Positions 12,040-26,990 of a DNA stretch of 64,000 bases are shown here, piece after piece. The position numbers were made by a program, and so were the translations under genes. The notes below the pieces were generated by a model, which saw only the letters and a list, made by a program, of their open reading frames with translations, ran no database searches and was not told where the DNA came from. The first letter of the stretch is position 1. Every line of letters begins with the position of its first letter. This DNA comes from Buddleja alternifolia (lineage: Eukaryota; Streptophyta; Magnoliopsida; Lamiales; Scrophulariaceae). The stretch lies in contig CM033394.1 in assembly GCA_019426215.1 (NCBI GenBank), forward strand, positions 39,430,423-39,494,422. The letters run 5' to 3'.

Positions 12040-12613
12040 GAGAGCTGCTAGTCCAGTGGTGGTTAGTACCAGGGCTGCTACTTAAGAATCAAGGTATCTG
12101 GAGGCTTGCAGAAGATGAAGTGATGCCCACTTTGTCAAATTGAGTATGAAATAATGATGGGTGATTTCTTTGATTCATTTTTAGATTTATTATTTATTCA
12201 TTTTATTATATTTGAGAAGAAACTTGAAGGATTTCCAAGAGAAATTTTGATTCTTGAGAATTTATGTAACATTATCTCAACTGATTGATGCATTTTGTCT
12301 TTGTGTTTTTATTGTTTTAAATGCTGGAGTTATTGTATATTTAATATAAACATGGAAAATTGGTTGTGCTTGATTTAGCTGCTCCTTAAGTTAAGCAAAA
12401 TGGATGAAATGGTCTTTGAGAAATGAAATGATGATCCTGAAAAATACAGCGTTTGAAAATAAATCAAGGTTTCTTGATTGGGCCATAGGACATAGTTTTT
12501 TCAATTTTTACGTACTGGAATGACTAGATTTTGATTTTTATTTTTTTTTAAAAAAATCCGATTGCAATATAGTGGTTTTTCTAGAAGTGAATCGCATTGT
12601 AGATGGGATGTTT
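12040..12613 (+). other. 3' flank of the H1-domain gene
   Basis: Probably 3' UTR and intergenic DNA. Directly after the TAG stop a different frame reads GRRRAASPVVVSTRAAT and then TAA (about 12030-12084), as if the original C terminus continued one frame over. AT-rich beyond that. Confidence 0.4.
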
Positions 12614-12784
12614 AATGTGGATGGTCCAACACCCAAGATGGTTGGGTCAAGTGGTAAGCGGTTTATGACACCTAAAGGCGACAAAGATTCGAATTCTACT
12701 AGAGCTCTTTGCATTACCCGACCCGAGGGATTAGACTTTTCCGTCTAACCTTTTGCGAGAAAAAAAAATGTGGATGGTCCAACA
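12614..12784 (+). mobile_element. tRNA-derived SINE with perfect 18-bp target-site duplication
   Basis: The body is about 12632-12766 (135 bp). A pol III box A-like sequence 'tggttgggtcaagtggtaag' starts near 12640 and a box B-like 'agattcgaattc' lies near 12688. The 3' end is an A run (12760-12768). Both sides carry the same 18 bp, 'aatgtggatggtccaaca' (12614-12631 and 12767-12784). Internal promoter, A tail and TSD together make this a SINE inserted by a LINE-type machinery. Confidence 0.9.
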
Positions 12785-12916
12785 ATGTTGACGAATAACC
12801 CTACTATAGAGAAATATGATGGATAAAAATTTCACCATACTCATTTAGGTAAGATCCATTTTATAATTAACATACTACTCTAGAAAGGTATGATTCATTT
12901 TAGTTACCTATTGGAA

Positions 12917-13349
12917 AAAATGTTAGGGGTAATCTCATTATTAGTCCCTCAACTTTACATTTAGAATCACTTTGGTCCCTCAACTTTTAATTGCGCCGAT
13001 TGAGTCCCTCAACTTTTAATTACGTTAATTGAGTCCTTCAACTCAACAATTTGTTTCAATGTGGTCTCTCTGGCCAACTTTGGGACAATTTTGGCCGTAA
13101 AGTTGTCACGTGCCACGTACATGTCATGTTTTATTAATTAAAAAGTATCGATTTTGCCTTTTAAGTTGGTCATTTGTGTGTCACTTGACCAACTTTCCGG
13201 CCAAAATTGACTGAAAATTGAGACGAGGGACCACATTGAAACAAATTATTGAGTTGAGGGACTTAATCGACGCAATTAGAAGTTAAAGGACCAAAGTGAT
13301 TCTAAACGTAAAATTGAACGACTAATAGTGACATTACTCCAAAATGTTA
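12917..13349. mobile_element. Foldback MITE, Mutator-type, 9-bp TSD
   Basis: The element is 12926-13340 (415 bp). It starts 'ggggtaatctcattattagtcc', and its right end, reverse-complemented, reads 'ggagtaatgtcactattagtc'. The inverted arms run about 190 bp each ('tttggtcc(c/t)t', 'tttgtttcaatgtggtc'). Flanking 9-bp repeats 'aaaatgtta' at 12917-12925 and 13341-13349 are identical. A 9-bp TSD is the Mutator signature. No coding capacity. Confidence 0.88.
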
Positions 13350-14294
13350 TGTTATAAGATGAAATAACAATACTACTATGTGTGGGTTAACCACATCATA
13401 GTGGATAGAACTTTATGAGTTGAGATTATAAAATAGAATAAAAATATTATTATGTGTAATCTTAACTATATGACCACATTAATATGTATTGAGTAATTCT
13501 AGTTGGATCGGGAAATCCCAGTCCACAATAAAATTTGTGATTTTTTTATTTATTTTTTTATTGTAAAGAGTTAAGACCCCTCGATTCAACGATATACAAT
13601 AGATCGAGACGAATAAATCCCATCTAACAGTATTAAATGGGTAGAATCTTGTGAGGCAAGGGACGAAGATCATAAAATGAGGGTCACTATCAAGATAGAT
13701 AGTGACCGTTAATGCATGCAAGTCTCTCGGTTTGTCCCAACATTTATCTAATTTTCCCCATTTTCTGATATTTGACCATTTCCTGCACGCTCAATTTAGC
13801 TTCCTTATCCACTATTTGTGGGTATTATTTTAACTTCTAAAACTTTTGAGTGAATTAATTCTCAGACACTAACAATAGCCAGAATTTCAAGTTCCACAAA
13901 AATAGGCTGGAAAAGTTTGAAATCATTTTATGAGTGTGGATAAAGATTCAATTTTTGTTCTGGATAGTTTTATAAATAGATTCTAGTTTAATAGGGTTTG
14001 GGGATATGGTCTGATCATTGAATTTGTAAGCTGCCATTTCTCTTGAGGCGTACGTTGTGTGTACGTACAACATCTCATAACTATCCTAATTCGCCTCTTC
14101 GATCAAATTATACAAAATGGTTCAGGTAAAAATATCTTGATTTCTTTGATTAATCTAATGAATCAATTATTCCAATCTGTTAAATTTATTGATTCACATG
14201 TTTTCCATTTATAAATGTTTAAGATGATGCAGTCCTGGAATTTCTTCGGTCCATCATTATCATGTCAGACAATGAGGCTTGAATTTTGTAACCA

Positions 14295-14332
<38 letters not shown>

Positions 14333-15428
14333 ATGGCTTGCTGAAATTGCTCTCATTCATCTTTGTGGAATAATAATGACTTAAAGTTTTACTGGGTGGA
14401 TATTTATTTGGGGGCAGGGTATTTTTTCACTGGGATATGTGTAACCAAAGGTGTTTCTGGTGATTGGCTAAGAATCCTTTTGCCTTTCTACTTTTTGATA
14501 ATCTGTTCTTCCTTAGGCTACTCTTCCCCATTTGGATAGATTATTAATTCCTTGAACCAAGGGACGGAGCTAGGAATTTGGGTTCGAGGGGGCTAACACA
14601 AAAAAAAAAAAATAAAAAAAAATGGGGGTAAAGCTTGAGTTTTTTAGACTTTGGGGGGCGAAATTTCAAATATAAAAAATTTCTCAAAGTTGAGGGGAGC
14701 GGGTGTCTCCACCAGCGCGCGCGCTTGAAGCACTCGTCATTACTGATTTAAGTAATCCAGTCATTGCTATCTTAAAAACCATTTCATATCATAATACAGT
14801 TTGCATGCAATATTGGAGTTCTGTCATGTATGTTTTAACTTATGCTTCAATCATTCTTTTTCAATCTTTTGGGTTGGGAGGTGGGGGACTAAGTACCATC
14901 TTGTGATTGAGGTGGATTGTCATTTTATTTCTTTACTTATTTGCCTTTTTGTGTTATTCACTTTGAGTTTCGCTGATTGAATCAGTGGCCTATTTGATAG
15001 TAATATATTTAGTCTTAGTATTAGAGCTTTTCGGTTACTATTTTCTGCATATAGTCATTTTAACTTACAATTTTTTGTGCATATGCGTTGTCTAATAAAC
15101 AATTTATTAGGCTATCAAAGGACTACTACACACATTAGGCTATAAGCTAGCTATTCTTTTTACTATCTGAGTGATTCTTTTGTTACGAAATTCTGGTAGA
15201 CGTGCTAAACTTCCATTATCTTGGTATTGGATTCATGTGTATCCAAATTTTAAGTCATATAAGAACCTTTTCACTGAAAATAAAACTATATAGATGAAAC
15301 TTTAATGTCTGTCCATTGCCACTGACAACATCCTTTTTTAAATTCCAAATATTATTCTTATAAACACAAATTTCCTTCCCTAGTCAGTATCTTGAAAGAG
15401 GCAATATTTCTCTTTTACATGTAAGAAG
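13350..15428. other. Intergenic region upstream of the MAP kinase
   Basis: No confident gene. A perfect 10-bp-stem hairpin 'ggtcactatc-aagata-gatagtgacc' sits at 13682-13707. A (TA)n(TG)n microsatellite lies at about 14299-14333. 'ATGGTTCAG|gtaaaa' at 14117-14125 could be a tiny 5' coding exon (Met-Val-Gln) spliced in frame to the AAG just before 15429. 14560-14720 holds a purine-rich degenerate repeat ('ggacggagctaggaatttgggttcgag') of a kind common in plant TEs. Confidence 0.45.
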
Positions 15429-19107
<3,679 letters not shown>

Positions 19108-19159
19108 AGATGTCGGTATAAATGCAAAAGATGCGACTGAACCAACCGGTGAAAATTTT

Positions 19160-20086
19160 GGCCTTGTTTGGCTTCATTTTCATTGATGGTTTCATTTCCA
19201 CACTTCTCAAATTGTTGAAAATGTTTTACCTTGATTCTATGTTACAATGATTATGAGTTTGGATGCTAGAAATGTTGACTTTGTAGGATTGGAAATGATA
19301 TTTTAAATTAAGAGTGATAATATCAGGCATATAAGATAGGGAGCCCTAACTTAACCCAAAACCATGGTCAAAGGTAAAGGGTTGACTTCCCACTTATATA
19401 TACCCTTCCACACTTTCATGTGGAACCGATGTGGGATATCATAATAGATAACTTATGTTGAAATGAACAAGAATTATTTTACTTTATTGAAGGTTCCAAT
19501 ACTTTGTAATGGTGGAAGGAGAAATTATTATTCATTTAGTTAGTGGATTTAAAATTTTTAAATTAGATTAACATTCTATGAAACTTAAATGATGTGAGTC
19601 TTACCTTCATGACAAAATACTACGTTTGTTTATGTTTTAGAGTTAGAATTCTGAAATTTTTTTAGAAATGCGTGCTACGGAGATTCGTGTAAAAATAATG
19701 TAATGTGTGTTGTGTTTATTTATGATTTATAAAAATGGTTGAAATTTGCAAAATGTGTCAAATCAATTGTGATAGGTGATGTAAGATGTATTAAATGATT
19801 GAGTTAGTTATTTATACAATGATTATGTGAATTAAAAAACAATAAAATATAAATTAAAGATTGTAAAGTATGAAAAAGAAAGAGAAATAATGATTGGAGT
19901 AAATGATTGTGACTTATGATTGTATGAAATGATAGATATACTGAGTGATAAGTAGTTATATAGAGGATTGGAAAGTTAAGTTGAGAAAAGGTGAATTTAG
20001 ATGAAAATAGTTTGTGTTATGGTTTTTTATGATTTTGTGATCCAGGATATTGAAAATGGAATTTGAAAACATAAACAAACAAGGCC
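19160..20086. mobile_element. Putative MITE with GGCCTTGTTTG terminal inverted repeats
   Basis: The left end 'ggccttgtttggcttcatttt' and the reverse-complemented right end 'ggccttgtttgtttatgtttt' share a perfect 11-bp TIR, with weaker similarity inside. No TSD was found, so the ends are uncertain. A second repeat-like block ('ggaaccgatgtgggat', 19424) is nested inside. Non-coding. Confidence 0.5.
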
Positions 20087-20352
20087 CAAGTGTCTTAGGT
20101 TCGAAACTGGCTATATGTACAGAAATAAAAGCAAAGGGTATATTTGTTCAAGAGGGGTTAACAGAATGTTTGCTTTGATTTAATTTGCAGAAAAAGGCAA
20201 AAATCGTAGTAGTGAATCAAGCTACAACACATGATATTTGTTGAGAAGTGCCATCATTAATTCTTCCAATTATATTGGTGTAGAAGTAGCAAACTACCGT
20301 GAGGTAAGTGTGTCTATTTTAGTTGTCGATATAACTGCATTAGACGTGATTG

Positions 20353-20776
20353 AAAGGAACTTTTAGTTCTACAAATTCCCTGTTCTATATATAATTTGTT
20401 TTTCGAATTGTTGCTTCTTTTTGGCTGAGCAGGTGTAAAGCGAGAAAAGAATCACGAATATTTCAAGTTTCTGATTGTAATATCTAAAAAATCATCTTAT
20501 CAGCAATATCTGCAAACTTGGAGTAGAATGTGATGATCATGATTGGACTACTACTCCATACAACTTGTTTGCATCCTCTTATCTGCATTTATTGGAGGAC
20601 AGCTTCTACACAGGAGTAACAATGATCAACTGTATATACGAGGTTCTTGTTTATGTCTGTACATATTTATGTGTCTTTTCTCGTGAACTCGTTAATGTGA
20701 TTGTATATGTCAATGTCGATACTTTATTGTGTTACATTTCATATTGTGTTTAAACACATGATGGTACAAGGGTTGT
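20353..20776. other. Flank between the MAPK tail duplicate and the CACTA element
   Basis: A splice-acceptor-like 'gctgagcag' near 20432 and T-rich, UTR-like sequence. No gene recognised. Confidence 0.4.
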
Positions 20777-21430
20777 CACTACAAGGAATTTTATTTTCAG
20801 CAGCGAAATATTTCGTTGCGAAAAATTGGAATTTTCGTTGCTAAAGCTATCCACAACGAAAATATTTCGTTGGCTGCTTAGTTGCGCTATCCACGTTGCT
20901 AAAAGTTCTTGGCAACGAACAATAAATTTTGTTGCTTATATGTGTACAATAGAGTACATTACTTTGTTCGTCGCCAAAATATATATTTTTGGCAACAATT
21001 ATAATCGTGTCTAAACGTATATGCATTTCGTTGCACAAAATAACATTTCGTTGCACAAAATAACATTTCGTTGCCAATTATCAAATATTCTACACAATAT
21101 TTATTAGGATTGACAATGAAATATATCGTTGCCAAATGGACAGGTTTCGCAACAAAATTATTTAGTTGCGAAATGCTTGATTTTCGCAACTAAATATTTT
21201 GTTGCAAAATTCTCATTTTCTGCAACGAAATAATTTGTCGCATATTCTCTAGGTTTAACAACGGGATACTTCGTTGCAGAAGCTCTGATTTCTGCAACAA
21301 CATAATTCGTTACCAAATCTACAACTTATGCAACAAAATATTTCGTGCCTAAAGAACATCTAGTTTACCAATTTTTTCAAGTTTTAGGCAACGAAAAAAT
21401 TGTTGCGTATTGTCTCGTTTAATCTATAAT
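20777..21430. mobile_element. CACTA element 1: terminal repeat and subterminal repeat block
   Basis: Starts CACTACAAGGAATTTT at 20777, a typical CACTA terminus, preceded by a possible 3-bp TSD 'tgt'. The next 640 bp hold many direct and inverted copies of 'gcaacgaaa/tttcgttgc', the usual subterminal transposase-binding array. The matching terminus (ccttgtagtg) was not found on the right side by eye up to 26 kb. Confidence 0.82.
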
Positions 21431-21889
21431 ATACATACCAGTATCTGTAACGATTTATTTAAATTGTAGATAATATTTGAAATATTTATTGTAAAATTTC
21501 ATATAATTTTCTATATTATATTTTTAATTTTCATACATTCAATTAATAAATAGAATAGTCTAAAATATCCTAGAAATTATTCAAATAATGACAAATCATT
21601 CATCAAAGTAATACATCAAAAGCTAATTAACAAGTACCATGTCTTTAAAAGAAATAAACCAGAATTCTAAATATTAAAAAACAAACATTATGTCACTATG
21701 CATAACTAACATTGATTAGTACTAACAAAATAAACTAAAATCGAAACGGACATGTAGCATCATTTACTCTTTCGCCCTCAGACACCATCCTTGAATCTGC
21801 ACAACGGAAGTGCGATATGATTCAATGAGAGTCATTTAAAATTTAAAAACATCAAAACCAAATGGGGTATTGCTTACTTTACCATGGGC

Positions 21890-23600
21890 TACTTAGATTT
21901 TGAGACTGAACCAACTTCTCAAAAAGATGGGTGTGTTCGGCAAGAGTTGATTTTATAGCATTCATTTCTTTCATAAGTGCAGCACGTTCTTCCCTATGTT
22001 CAACACATTCCCTATCTTTTTCTTTTAAAGTTTCCTATAGTATCATCATGCCAGAACTTGATTTGTTTGGTTTAGGACCATAACCTAATCCTACTATATA
22101 CGATGATCTTTTCCCAAGAACGTCATCAACAATTTTATCAACGTCCACAGCCTCGCCTCTTGTTTCAGCATCAATCCTGCGCTTTTCCATTTCTACCTAT
22201 AATGTTGTAAGGAAAAAAAATTTAGAACACCATCTTATATAAAATCATACTTTTGAAATTCATAAAGCAAAAAAAAAAAAAAAAAACCTAATAAAACACG
22301 AATTTTCAACAATATTCTATTTCCAGCACTATAATACTATTTCAGTACCTGAACAAACACCGAAAAAGCACCATTTTGATGCTGGAAACATCACCAGAGT
22401 AGGTGCTATTTCAGCATCAGAATGGTGTTGTTACAACACCTGTAAAGGTGTTGTTTCTGTGCTGAAACAGCACCTTTACAGGTGCTGCGATTGGCACGAT
22501 TAAGTGTTGTTATAGCATCTATAAAGGTGTTGTTTCAGCACAAAAATAGCACATGTTAGGTACTGTTTCAGCACCAAAACAGGTGCAATTTCAGCACCTA
22601 AACAGGTGCTGAAATTGTTTAGGTGTTGAAATTAGCACCTGAACAGGTGCCCAAATAGCACTTGTTTAAGTGATAAAATTAGCACGATTAAGTGCTGTTA
22701 TCAACACCTAAACAACACTTAATCGTGCAAATTTCAGCACCTAAACAAGCGATCTTTTGCACGTCACCTAAACAACTCTGCAGCAGAAAACCAAACGACA
22801 ATCTTTTAAATTCTAGTTCCACAAACATTAGGTTTACCTATATTTGAGCAACATCATTAACATACCAAATGTGTATCATTACAAGTAAAAGCTTACCAAC
22901 ATCTACCATAATGCTAAAAGAAAAAAGTAAATACAAATCAATCACCATATTAACATAATTGTAAGCATCAACACACCAATTCATGAATATAGAAATACAA
23001 CAAACACAGGGACTCACATGATTGTTTTCAGATTGTGGAGTAATCCATCCTTTTCCTTCCGTGTAGTGAGTATGCTTGTGAAACTTTATTCTATCAACCT
23101 CATCGCCCTCAAACTATGGTTCTTGGCTCTGTGAAAATAGGGTTCTAATTAAATATGAATCATTTTCTCTATAAATATATTATATTCTCAAAAGACCATT
23201 AAATCACTTACAAGCATATGACGAGCTACAACAAATGATCTCGAGCCTTGGTTATGATTTGTTGTCATCTTAGAGCGATTTTGTTTGTTAATGTTGCATC
23301 CCTCCTATAAATTTTGTTTAATAATGATTATAAAACAAATTTAAATACTCTAAGATATGTCTTAACTAATTAAAATCGAACCTGATACTTGGGATCATTG
23401 AAAAGTGTAGTGCACAATGTTTCCCAGTTTCTTTGAGTTAAGCCTCCAAAATATGGCTTGTTTCTGATAGCTTCCTCCACTGAACAAAAATTCTTAATAT
23501 GTTTGTTCAGTTTATGGCGTTGAGTTCTGCATCGATTCTTTAAAATGACCATCACATCTTCTATATTCTCTTCGGTTGGATTATCAATTTTCAAATTCAT
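21890..23600 (-). pseudogene. CACTA element 1: TnpA/Ptta-type transposase gene, decayed
   Basis: Exons read on the minus strand: 23600-23382 ('NRCRTQRHKLNKHIKNF', 'FGGLTQRNWETLC'), 23306-23213 ('CNINKQNRSKMTTNHNQG', 'SFVVARHML'), 23129-23018 ('FEGDEVDRIKFHKHTHY') and 22189-21890 ('GLGYGPKPNKSSS', 'EHTHLFEKLVQSQ'). This is the plant transposase Ptta/En-Spm family, which binds CACTA subterminal repeats. TAG stops at 23114-23116 and 22035-22037 break it. A long intron carries the hairpin array at 22320-22760. Confidence 0.75.
22320..22765. repeat. Array of 'agcacct/aggtgct' short inverted repeats
   Basis: About 25 copies of AGCACC/GGTGCT-like words alternate in both orientations, often as hairpins such as 'cagcacctaaacaggtgctg' (near 22598) and 'cagcacctttacaggtgctg' (near 22469). 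The array fills about 440 bp of an intron-like gap in the CACTA gene. It is distinct from the terminal 'tttcgttgc' array. Confidence 0.8.
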
Positions 23601-23735
23601 CTACGAAAACAAGAAACCCAAAGTGGCATTATAAAAGATCAATTAGAAAAAAAGAAATGAATAGACAAGTATAGACTTTGTAAAACTAATATACTAACAT
23701 CTAGTTGGGTAAAAGCCGTCATCAACTCAGTCTTC

Positions 23736-24317
23736 TTAAAATTCAACCCACAATTCTTTTAATTCATTGATCAACGGTTGTAGGTATACATCAATGTCCT
23801 TTCCCGGTTGTTGGGGTCTTGGAATAAGCAATGACATCATAAAATATGACTTCTTCATGCATTTCCAAGGAGGCATGTTATATGGAATGAGAACCACATG
23901 CCACATACTATAAGAATTACTCATAGTACCAAATGTGTTGAAGCCATCAGTTGCCAAGGCTAGTCTTACATTGTAGGCATCTTGCGCAAACCATGAATGT
24001 TCTTTATCAAATTCTTTCCAAACTTTGGCATCAGCTGGGTGTTTCAACTCTTTCTCATCATTTATGCGCTTATCTTGATGCCACCTCATACCCTCTGCTG
24101 TTTTTGATGACATAAACAACCTTTGTAACCTTGGTTTTAAAGGAAAGTAGCGCAAAACCTTGTGAGGGATTTTCTTTCCCTTGTTATTAACTTTCCATCT
24201 AGACGTCCCACATACAGGACACTCCTCCAAATGTTCCTCTACGAAGTTCATAAATGAATCAACTCCGCACACATACTCACGAGAAAATCTTCTTGCATTC
24301 GTCCAAGTTTTATCCAT
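23736..24317 (-). pseudogene. CACTA element 1: TnpD transposase, internally deleted
   Basis: Starts MDKTWTNARRF (the transposase-associated N-terminal domain) at 24317, then jumps within about 30 residues to 'EECPVCGTSRW', skipping the middle of the usual N-terminal region. It continues through 'LALATDGFNTFGTMSNSYSM' and 'PGKDIDVYLQPLINELKEL', and stops at WVEF. About 190 aa remain of a protein normally near 1000 aa; most of Transposase_21 and the C-terminal DUF4218/DUF4216 regions are missing. The TnpA-like gene follows directly. Confidence 0.85.
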
Positions 24318-24359
24318 TTTTCGTATCCTACCATAGCATATATAATTTATCAAGCGCTT

Positions 24360-26180
24360 TTATACAAAGAACATAATCTTGATTTTCTATATGTCGCGGA
24401 TGAAAGTATGATTATAATACATCCAAAAAGTTAACATATTCAATCTTGTTTGATTTAAACATTCTTTTAAGTTCCATATTTGATTATTTTATCAAAATTA
24501 ATGTATCAAAATTAGTAGAACAATAGTCACCAAATCTCAATTTTAATATCAATGTGGTTTTTTACATTAACTTAGCTAGTAATGTACATAAATAAAAGAT
24601 AGCAATAAAAAATCTAAAAAACCAGGCAATTCAAAATTCAGACACCTCGAATAATTCCAAACATAAACAATGAAAAACAATAAAATCAACTATTTAGACT
24701 CAATAAAAACAATAAAGTTCACAATTTAGTATTTTATTAGTATTATTACTTTATTAGTTTAATAGTAAAAAAATGATTAAGTCTTCCGCAAATTATGTTA
24801 CTTTATTACTTTATTAGTGTTATTACTTTATTAGTTTAATAGTTTATTAGTTTAATTATATAATAGTATATATGTTAAGTTGTTAAGTGGCTTTACACGC
24901 CACTTTCATATCACTTGCATTAGTAATTATATGTTAAGTTGTTAAGTTTCTTAGTTTAATTATATAATAGTATACATGTTAAGTTGTTAAGTTGTTAATT
25001 TAATATAATATATAATGTTATTGAAATATTTTTGTTGCCTATTAATAGTTATATGACAACATATTACATTGAACATAAATTTGAGTGTTATCATTTGCAT
25101 AACAACATATTACATTGAACATAAATAAGGTCTCAAGCCAAAGAAGATGATGATGTGAAACTCATAAACATCATTAATTCAAGAAAATTAATATGAGAAA
25201 AACCATTCACCTAATTTCAATTTTATTATCAAATGTATTTCTGAGTTTCTAAGTATAAGAATTATAGAGAAGACTAACAAGGCCTCCCAACTTCACTTGA
25301 ACATTTCATAAACCCAAATATCACAATAATCCAATTATTGACAGAATTTAGTAAAAAATCGAAAGGGGCAGAGGGTGAAAAAAGGACGAAGTGCAATCAA
25401 CAAATTAAGGAGGGCAAATTGAAAATAAAATCATAGGACTATAGTAAAACAACACCTTCCAAAATTTTCAGCACCAATGGGGCTCACCTAGGGCTCCTCA
25501 GTATCGATTGAATCAGCAAACCACAAGGAGAATGTGCAGCCTGGGAAAGAGCAGGGAGAGAGAGAGAGAGTGAGAGAAAGGTTAGAAAGTAGGGGGAAAT
25601 AGCAAGAGGGAGAGGGGGAGAAGATTAAAAGTGTTCTCCAACTTTAGAGGGAAAGACTAACCCCAAAAAAAAAAAACTTGGAAGGAAGGAATATTTGGCT
25701 GAAATATTGGTGCTTAGTATGTTACATAAATTTTTAAAAATTATAAATTATTACATGTAATGATTACAGATAGTCCTCCACCAGTCCTTTAATTCCCCCA
25801 TTAAAAATGATCCATAAAAACCCACTAACAACCTATAATTAGTAATTAAAAAGCCTTTCATGGATATAATCATTCTGTCGTGCTAATTATGATTACTTAA
25901 TCCTTACTAAAATGGATAATTAGCTATAAAAATAAAACTTAAATCTAATGATCAATGTCAATATGACTGATATTAACAATCAAATCAAACTCAAGCACAA
26001 ATTTTATAGTTCGATAATGTTTCACATAAATAAGCTGGAACAACAACTTGTTCGGCTCCACTCGACTCATTTACATCCCTATAAATACCGTATCAACATT
26101 GATTGGTGGGCCTTAAAGTTAATCATTGCAATGACCAATGGTGGGTAATCATTATTGATTTTTCTATAATTTTTATTTGA
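24360..26180. other. AT-rich region between CACTA element 1 and the RKD gene
   Basis: 24700-25060 holds repeated 'ttactttattagtttaat' and 'atgttaagttgttaag' motifs. 25540-25640 is a purine-rich gagaga stretch. No gene recognised, and the second CACTA terminus was not found here. Confidence 0.6.
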
Positions 26181-26189
26181 TGGTGGGTG

Positions 26190-26990
26190 TTAAAGTGAAT
26201 TAGTTTTCTTCCCAAGCGTTCTTTTCTTGTAATTAAGCTGAAAAAATTTCATCCTTAGCCTCTTTGTTTTTTCCTCCAATTGCATATCTGGAATCTCTTC
26301 CATTAATTTCATCTCTTGTTCCAATTTCTGCAACTCTCTCAACTTCCCATTTCCTTCCTCTTTTCTCAATTCCTGGACATTCTTGATTAGGGTTTGAAGG
26401 CTCATGAATTTTCTATGAGGCCATCTCCTTATTCCCAATTCCCTGCACCTTTCCTTCAAAAGGGTTAACCCTACATTCAATTCTTTTGCTGCTTGTTTTA
26501 TTGACATGTAAAAATACTGCGAAATCGTTTTCCTCGACAACGTTTTCACTACTTTCCTTGATCTTTTAACTATTTTCTTCTCTTCATCCACATGTAAATT
26601 CTCATCAAATGTCACCATTGTCGCGTTAGTGGTAGAGTTATCAAATAGCAACTGCTGCTGGTTTAGTTGATCTTCAAATCCTCTTCTCGCTTCATTCCCA
26701 GAGTTGCCCCACAATAATTCTGAAATTAAACACAAAAAGAAAATGAAAATGGAACTATATATTGTATATATTGAAAATAATAATATTTTTTAAAAAGTTC
26801 AGATTTATTTATCTGGAATGTTAAAAGCAGGGTTATGTGGCGGACTGAAAGATGAATAAAAAGGGTCATTTACTATCATCTCCGTCAAAGGAACAGCATG
26901 AAATACAATTTCACAAATGGAGAATTCGGGTTGAAAATTCCAATCACTACTATAATCAGATAATAATCCACTGTTTTGCCCAGTTTCCAT
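26190..26990 (-). CDS. RWP-RK domain transcription factor, RKD type
   Basis: Exon 1 is 26990-26813 and exon 2 is 26720-26190; the join gives about 236 aa. The RWP-RK domain (about residues 125-180) reads 'LSRKTISQYFYMSIKQAA', 'LNVGLTLLKERCRELGI', 'RRWPHRKFMSL', with WPHRK in place of the usual WPYRK. A Glu/Lys-rich coiled-coil-like segment follows. RKD proteins are nuclear factors acting in egg cells and early embryos in Arabidopsis. The acceptor (ttaatttcag|AA) is good, but the donor is CCAG|ATAAAT, with AT at 26812-26811 where GTAAAT would be ideal. If unspliced, translation stops after 61 residues, before the domain. So the gene may be defective, may use a rare AT-AG intron, or the base may be an error. 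Confidence 0.8.

Noticed and set aside
19330..19460. Possible TRIM or LTR fragment ('ggaaccgatgtgggat')
   Set aside because: A familiar plant repeat word, but no ends, PBS or partner repeat visible, so not called as an element.
22320..22765. CRISPR-like array
   Set aside because: Words are short, irregularly spaced and in both orientations, in a plant CACTA element; not a CRISPR.
25980..26110. Possible dispersed repeat ('ttcggctccactcgactcattt')
   Set aside because: Resembles common plant repeat wording but too short and diverged to support a call.
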